This document shows positions 29,101-33,996 of a stretch of DNA of 33,996 nucleotides, one piece after another (within the stretch, counting starts at the first letter, position 1; each line of letters starts with the position of its first letter). The notes below the pieces were generated by a model, which saw nothing but the letters and a program-made list of their open reading frames with translations, had not been told where the DNA came from and ran no database searches. The translations under genes were made by a program, and so were the position numbers. Source of the stretch: Amphimedon queenslandica (Eukaryota > Porifera > Demospongiae > Haplosclerida > Niphatidae); the NCBI RefSeq assembly GCF_000090795.2, contig NW_003546486.1:62137-96132 (forward strand), given 5' to 3'.

Positions 29101-30192
29101 TATCAGTCAAAATAAGCTCAAGAATATGCAAGTAATAATAAAAGACTTTTCTATAACCATTTTCAAAAAAAATCATGGACTAGATTGGAATTAAAGGTAA
29201 GGTACTTATTGAGGTACTTTAAAGGAATTTATTAAAAATCTCAATATAAGCAAAAATGCTAACTTCAAGTGAATATGCTTACACATTTCAGTTTCAAATA
29301 CAAAACAATGATAAGTAGTAAGGTAGTGACATACGTACATCAAGGAATGCACTGAATTTAAATAATTCCCCAGTTGCTGTGCGATTCTCCTTCTTTCCAT
29401 TTTCAGCTCCTATCTCCTCATGACCAAACCTCTCCCTATCAAGAAATGGAGAGAGGGAGGGAAGTAGTGAGAGATGGAGTGAGAGACAAAAGATAAAGTA
29501 AAGAACAAGAGGAGTGAAAGAAGAGAGAGAGAGGAGGAAAGGACAAATAGAAGAAAGGAAAGAAGGAAGAGATAGAAAAACCATTAAAGAACATGAACAC
29601 AGGGTGGGACACTTCCAGTAATTGGGTAAAGACATCAATTTACTATTGTTTTTTTAATTATTTAGCAAAAGTATTCAGAATCATATGAGCTGTTTCTTAA
29701 AGAATTTTAAAAGCGCCTTTTAAAATTAAAGCAAAAATGATTGAACTACCCAACTACTAGAAATGCCCCGTACTGTATTAACATAAAGAAAGGAAGAAGT
29801 TTATAAGGTGTGGAAAGGAGGCAGAGAAAAAGTGAAGGGTCAAACCTCAAATAACTGTCATATCTCCAGTTAGCAAAAACCTCAGTCTCTTTCATTATCC
29901 CTCTAAATATAACTGGACTATTCCTGTATACATAATCATCATAAAATGTAATGGGGTCAGGGAATTTAGTGGTCTCTTCCACAAGGAGAGGAGGCATGTG
30001 TGAGCCCAATGGTTGCATGTGTCCTGGAGGATCATCACAAATAACACACAAGATACATACTGAGAGGAGGAGAGATGATGATAGGATAGACCTGGAGAGA
30101 ATAAAAGATATTATATCACCAGTGATACATTAGGATAATTGAGACACTGAATGACTTAAAAGAAAAGAGGAGAGAGAGAGATAGACTTACAT
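26192..30192 (-). CDS. ER-lumenal JmjC-domain oxygenase
   Basis: Eleven exons on the minus strand: AT of the start codon ending exon 1 (30192-30191), then 30091-29846, 29435-29339, 28981-28857, 28710-28546, 27697-27595, 27346-27294, 27157-27068, 26742-26670, 26617-26573 and 26524-26192; 443 residues with every phase consistent. Residues 1-19 form a signal peptide (MSILSSSLLLSVCILCVIC). The JmjC double-stranded beta-helix covers about 60-265: FINVWFSSGGTKSVLHTD gives the H168-x-D170 iron ligands, SGRK (K183) fits the 2-oxoglutarate lysine, and CLYLPYLWIHHV (H246) the distal histidine, followed by GRNMAVNVWW. It should be an active Fe(II)/2-oxoglutarate hydroxylase. The C-terminus has a proline/aspartate-rich stretch with DAPPPFDAPPP repeats, an acidic His-rich end, and QDEL, which fits the ER-retention pattern. 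Lumenal JmjC proteins such as JMJD8 are known; this one is longer. The substrate is unknown. Confidence 0.9.
26857..27047. mobile_element. Long-armed MITE, GGGTTCTCAA ends, copy 2
   Basis: 191 bp palindrome in JmjC intron 8: GGGTTCTCAATATGATGCAT at the left, ATGCGTCATATTGAGAACCC at the right, with inner arms AACCAATGGGAGTATGCGTC and GCATGCTCCCATTGGTTTAT. As RNA it would fold into one long hairpin. Same family as 18,632-18,823. Confidence 0.88.
27440..27580. repeat. CT/CCCT low-complexity tract in JmjC intron 6
   Basis: Almost pure pyrimidine run (CTCTCTCT, CCCTCCCTCC) on the plus strand, purine on the transcribed minus strand. It lies between exons 6 and 7. Open frames across it are artefacts. 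Confidence 0.85.
27760..28020 (-). repeat. Satellite-like units, inverted, in JmjC intron 5
   Basis: Sequence such as TTAGCCGTTTTTAATGAAAT, AGTTCAAACTTTCTACACAA and ATAGTACAGGGTCT matches the complement of the units at 5044-5957. One to two diverged copies, showing that the satellite unit is dispersed as well as tandem. Confidence 0.7.
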
Positions 30193-30285
30193 TTTAGACT
30201 GAGCCCCACCTACTTAGGATTAGCAAACCACCTCCCACATTCTTGTTTATGGGTGTGGCTGGTTAATTAACATTCTTCACAAACA
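30192..30285. promoter_or_regulatory. Bidirectional promoter between JmjC and kelch genes
   Basis: Only about 90 bases separate the JmjC start-codon AT (30,192) from the kelch ATG (30,286), on opposite strands. Both 5' UTRs and the promoter must fit here or overlap. The core contains CCACCTACTTAGG and GGGTGTGGC. No TATA box is seen. Confidence 0.55.
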
Positions 30286-33200
30286 ATGTCTAAAGGTCAG
30301 TTTCTGTTTTCTACCTCCTCTTTCTCATCATGTTTTGTATTTTACAGGTATCTATCTACTGGGAGGGATAGGAGGACACTCAGCTCCTGTAGTAGGAGAA
30401 TCAGTGTTCCTGTGGGGAGGGAATAGGCCTGACTTACCTCTTGTTCATGATTCTTCACAAAAGAGGAAATTGTTGTCCACCATTGATAGACTGGAGTTTA
30501 GGACTGGTCATTGGTCCTCTCACGTGACCAGAGGAACGTCACCTCCTCTAGGACCTATTACATACTTTTGTACTACCAGAAACAATGACATCTTCTATTT
30601 TGGCGGCTACTGTGGAGATGAAATGTGCTTTCACAATGATGTCAACTCATTTAACAGTCTAACATTTGAATGGAGTAATATAATACCAACCAGTGATGCT
30701 GTAATGAAGAGAGGGGCTGGTGGTATGGTGTGTATGGAGTCTATGGGTACAGAATACCTATTTATGATAGGAGGGACTGGCTCTACACCCACTACATACC
30801 AATCACAGTATCAGTATATTCAAATGATTAGTGGTCGTATTCGTACTAATGAACAGAATTTATTAAAATTATCAACAAGTAAGTATTTATTAATTAATAA
30901 ATATATTAACAATCTATACTCTGCTTGTGATGGCATATTTTTCAATCATTATTTCTCTTACCATTTGCATATTAAGTAGGTGCATGTAAACATGAAGGAG
31001 TGAGCATGAACCATCATTGTATGAAGAGACAGTTGATTTGACTAACTAATTTTGAGTTACATCAGCTACATAAAAGTAAAAATACAAAATTAAAAATGAA
31101 GCCTTCAGGCATGGATGTATCCTACTCCACCTATTAATAATTTGTCCGCATGGTCTAATTAAATTTATTGATTAACATCCCTCACCAATGCTTTGTGTGG
31201 GTGAGGGACTAGGTAGTCTGGTTGTCTGTCATTCATTCATTCATTTAGTTTACTGAACTCTAATGATCATTTTACTCCATTTATGAATGACATTGTCAAA
31301 TGTTGTCATATTGAGCCACAACTGACATGTACATGTATGATGTATCTGTACATCAAGTGAAACAAAAAATACATCTAATATACATCTATGTACTAGTACA
31401 TGATTTTTGCAGTTGTCACGGCGTCTTCTCTAGGGATTCGGGGATGCCGTCCAGCCCATCTATATAGTTGCTTCCTTAGTAGTCAGCTCAGCTCAGGATT
31501 CACTAGTTAGCTCGCCAATGCAGGGCTCGCTATCAATTTCACAAAATATATATTTCAACAGAATCTCTTTCAAATAATATACCAGCTTTACTGGTTCAAA
31601 CAACAATATCAAATAAAGATAGATAGTGCCACACTATCTCCCAACGACTCAATAACACTCAGACTACGCTCACACACTTCTACACACTGCCCACACACAC
31701 ACAAAATGGCTCACAAAAATTACTCTCTTATATACAAAATACATTCATGAATAATAATGAACTAATAATTAATAATAACTGACAATCAATAAGCACAATG
31801 AATATAAATCACACATAAATCCTCACAGCAGTGTCATACTTAATAATTCTAATTATACTATCTTTTTCTATTTAGGACAATGGATTATTCCAACTATTAG
31901 TGGTCAGTGTTGTCCTCCTACTGCTGACTTTGCTATTCAAAAGATTACTAATAATAAAGCTGTTATGTTTGGTGGAGCAGTGCCTAGGGATGATGGTTAT
32001 GATATACTTGTTAATACAGTCTATATATGTCAATTGGAGTCCGATACTACAATAGTAAGTTATCTTATTACTGTATGGGATGTATTTATTGCATGGATCA
32101 ATCATGTTTGGACATTAATACATGTACATACAGTTATAGCTTGTAATTTGAAAAATGTATTTAAATGAGTATTAAATGTAGATTTGGTTTAATAATTTAT
32201 TTTAATGGAAACTGTACAATTATCACTAGTATTAACATAATTATTTTATAATTAAATGTACAAACTCTTAAGTATAATAAAACAGTGTACATGCATTAAT
32301 TCATTTTATCTAGCACTGGGAGAGCATTAAGGGACCAGTAGTACCTGCTAGTGTACAGTGGCCTGTGGAAAGAGATTCTCATGCTATTACTAGTATCATC
32401 AGTGACTCACCAACACTAGTAATGATAGGTGGAGAGGATAATGATGGTCAACTAGTAAATGATAGTTGGTTACTGAATACTAGTCAGTACCAGTGGAGTA
32501 AGGTATGTGTATAATGTTATTAGTTTAGAGTGTACATGTGTGTGATACAGTGAATGTACAGTAGTTGTCATGTTAATGTATTGTATTGTATTAATACCTT
32601 AGAAATACTCACTGTGTGCATGTACAGTACATGTACCTAATGCATGTACATGTATATTCCCTTGAATATTTGTAACATATTGTAAATACTGTTTATATGA
32701 AATATTACCATACTTGATTATTATTGCAACAGATTGTTCTACCTGAATCTGTTACTGGTAGACGTTCTCATTCCTTATCATCAATAATGATGAGTCCAGA
32801 CTGTGTGTGGTTGGTGGTAGTAGGTGGGAGAGGAATAGATGAATGGAAAGATTTAGGCAGAGGATACAAGGAAGCATTTTCTAAACGTATCACTGATCTT
32901 AATTTTACAATGTTATTAGAACTAGGTAAGAACTGAAGTTTTTTGTATTGTATGTACTGTATAGAGGGATTTACATCATTGCTGGTATTCCATAACATAA
33001 CATGAGGGAATTATTGTTGTTATAATGAACTGCAATGATAGTTGACATAACCAAATTACCATGTTCTGTGTATAGTGCAGTGTATTGGTGGCCGGCACTT
33101 TATTTTAGCAATTGTCCCTTAAAATGTATTTTCTGGTTTGTAATTTGTCAATAAAACAACAATTAATGCATAACATTTATATAGTATTTTACCCTCTAAT

Positions 33201-33996
33201 GCTACATGTATTGTGTTGTATTATTAGTAACAGCATTACATCATCTTTACAAGTACTTGTACATACATGAATTATTTCTCTTTCATGTTTGTATTAGTTT
33301 TAAGAGAAGGTGAATGGAGACTAAGTGAAGTACTAGATTCTACTGGTCTGACTACTGAGGCCTATCAAGACAAGTATCAGTTATTATTAAAGAACAGACA
33401 ATGGTGGCAAGATCAGTTTATAGTATACCCTACAGAGAGAGAAGTCAAGCTACAAAATTATGTGGAATCGTTGCAGCAGGAGTTAAGAGTATGTGAGGGA
33501 AACAAGACCTCACTGCAGGAAGCACTCCTTGAGGCTAGTCAGCAAGGTATAGTCCTGTACTGTGTGTGTGTGTGTCAGTAGTTATTGAACCTATACCACT
33601 AGACAAGACAAGAGTAGAAGGAGTGAAAGAAACTAAACTATCTTCAACTAAAGAGGAAGTGTCTACTGGACCAACTGATGGTAAGTATATACACACACAG
33701 TAATAGTTAGAGACTTGTTTGATGTGTGTGTGTGTTTACTAGTTTATAAAGATAATGATGATCTTAAAGGAGAGGAGAAGGAGGAGGAGCAGACAACAGA
33801 AACTAAACAAACAAGCAGTGAAGGTATATCCTTATATGGTAATATGTTATTATAGATTTATTTTGTGTAGAAGAGATTGAGAAATTTGAAGCTAAGCTAA
33901 CCTTGCTTACTGAAGAGAAATCACAATTACAGGACAAATTAGAAATATCAACTAGTGGTAAGACTATCAGTATATTGATACAAAACTTGTATTATT
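30286..33996 (+). CDS. Kelch-repeat protein with coiled-coil tail (partial)
   Basis: Exons 30286-30295, 30348-30878, 31876-32054, 32314-32502, 32733-32925, 33298-33546, 33579-33680, 33743-33823 and 33871-33957, then off the window. The protein starts [17 protein letters not shown]. At least six kelch blades are visible by their double glycines: IYLLGG, VFLWGG, IFYFGG, YLFMIGG, AVMFGG, LVMIGG and WLVVVGG, giving a six- or seven-bladed propeller of about 360 residues. The next exon ([17 protein letters not shown] ... [16 protein letters not shown]) begins a coiled coil that continues through short acidic exons rich in E, K and T. All introns from 32,926 on are phase 1. The role is unknown; kelch propellers bind proteins, and sponges have many kelch genes with varied tails. 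The C-terminal domain lies outside the window. Confidence 0.85.
31414..31827 (-). mobile_element. Solo LTR with GCAGT target duplication
   Basis: 414 bp from TGTCACGGCG to CCTCACA (TG...CA), flanked by perfect 5-bp duplications GCAGT (31,409-31,413 and 31,828-31,832), inside the 997-bp second kelch intron. On the minus strand a TATATAAGAG lies about 90 bases from the left end, suggesting minus orientation, although AATAAAG is on the plus strand. No internal retrotransposon sequence. Confidence 0.88.

Noticed and set aside
1..33996. tRNA or rRNA genes
   Set aside because: No cloverleaf-like segment with A and B box motifs and no rRNA core sequence was recognised by eye; a tRNAscan or covariance search would settle it.

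Overview
This window looks like nuclear DNA of an early-branching animal, most likely a demosponge such as Amphimedon. The evidence is AT-rich sequence, compact genes, many introns of 40-250 bp with GT...AG borders, abundant small inverted-repeat elements, and metazoan families in sponge-typical forms: two secreted proteins ending in the short-chain collagen C4 (spongin-type) NC1-like domain, NIDO-domain proteins, a DEG/ENaC channel, a kelch plus coiled-coil protein and a pectin-lyase-like beta-helix surface protein. Most genes are split, so I rebuilt them exon by exon with splice phase checked at every junction. The species itself is inference.

Left part (1-10,050): a single-exon secreted beta-helix protein on the minus strand; a 100-residue R-SNARE of the VAMP/synaptobrevin family (minus, 5 exons); a deoxynucleoside kinase of dCK/dGK type (minus, 8 exons, 261 residues) whose introns carry inverted-repeat elements, a solo LTR and a satellite array; and, divergent from the kinase over a short shared promoter, an intronless-CDS DEG/ENaC channel (plus).

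Middle (10,050-26,000): transposon-rich DNA, then two tandem segmental units. Each has a short-chain-collagen-C4-like gene with a conserved TATA promoter, followed by one or more NIDO-domain gene copies. The two C4 genes look intact; one has a short exon present twice on either side of a 10-N assembly gap. The NIDO copies are all damaged to different degrees: the best one (22,817-24,139) has every exon and splice site but lacks one base, while the others are truncated or riddled with stops. An orphan third copy of the C4 upstream region lies at about 21,400-21,970.

Right part (26,192-33,996): an 11-exon JmjC oxygenase on the minus strand with signal peptide, intact HxD...H iron site and a C-terminal QDEL ER-retention signal; divergent from it across about 90 bp is a kelch-repeat gene (plus) that runs off the window in a series of phase-1 coiled-coil exons and has a solo LTR with a perfect 5-bp target duplication in its large intron.

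Most noteworthy: two genes (VAMP and JmjC) appear to have their start codon assembled by splicing (AT|G), with the unspliced sequence reading ATG-TAA; the C4+NIDO tandem array caught during birth and decay; and a set of mobile elements with recognisable target duplications.
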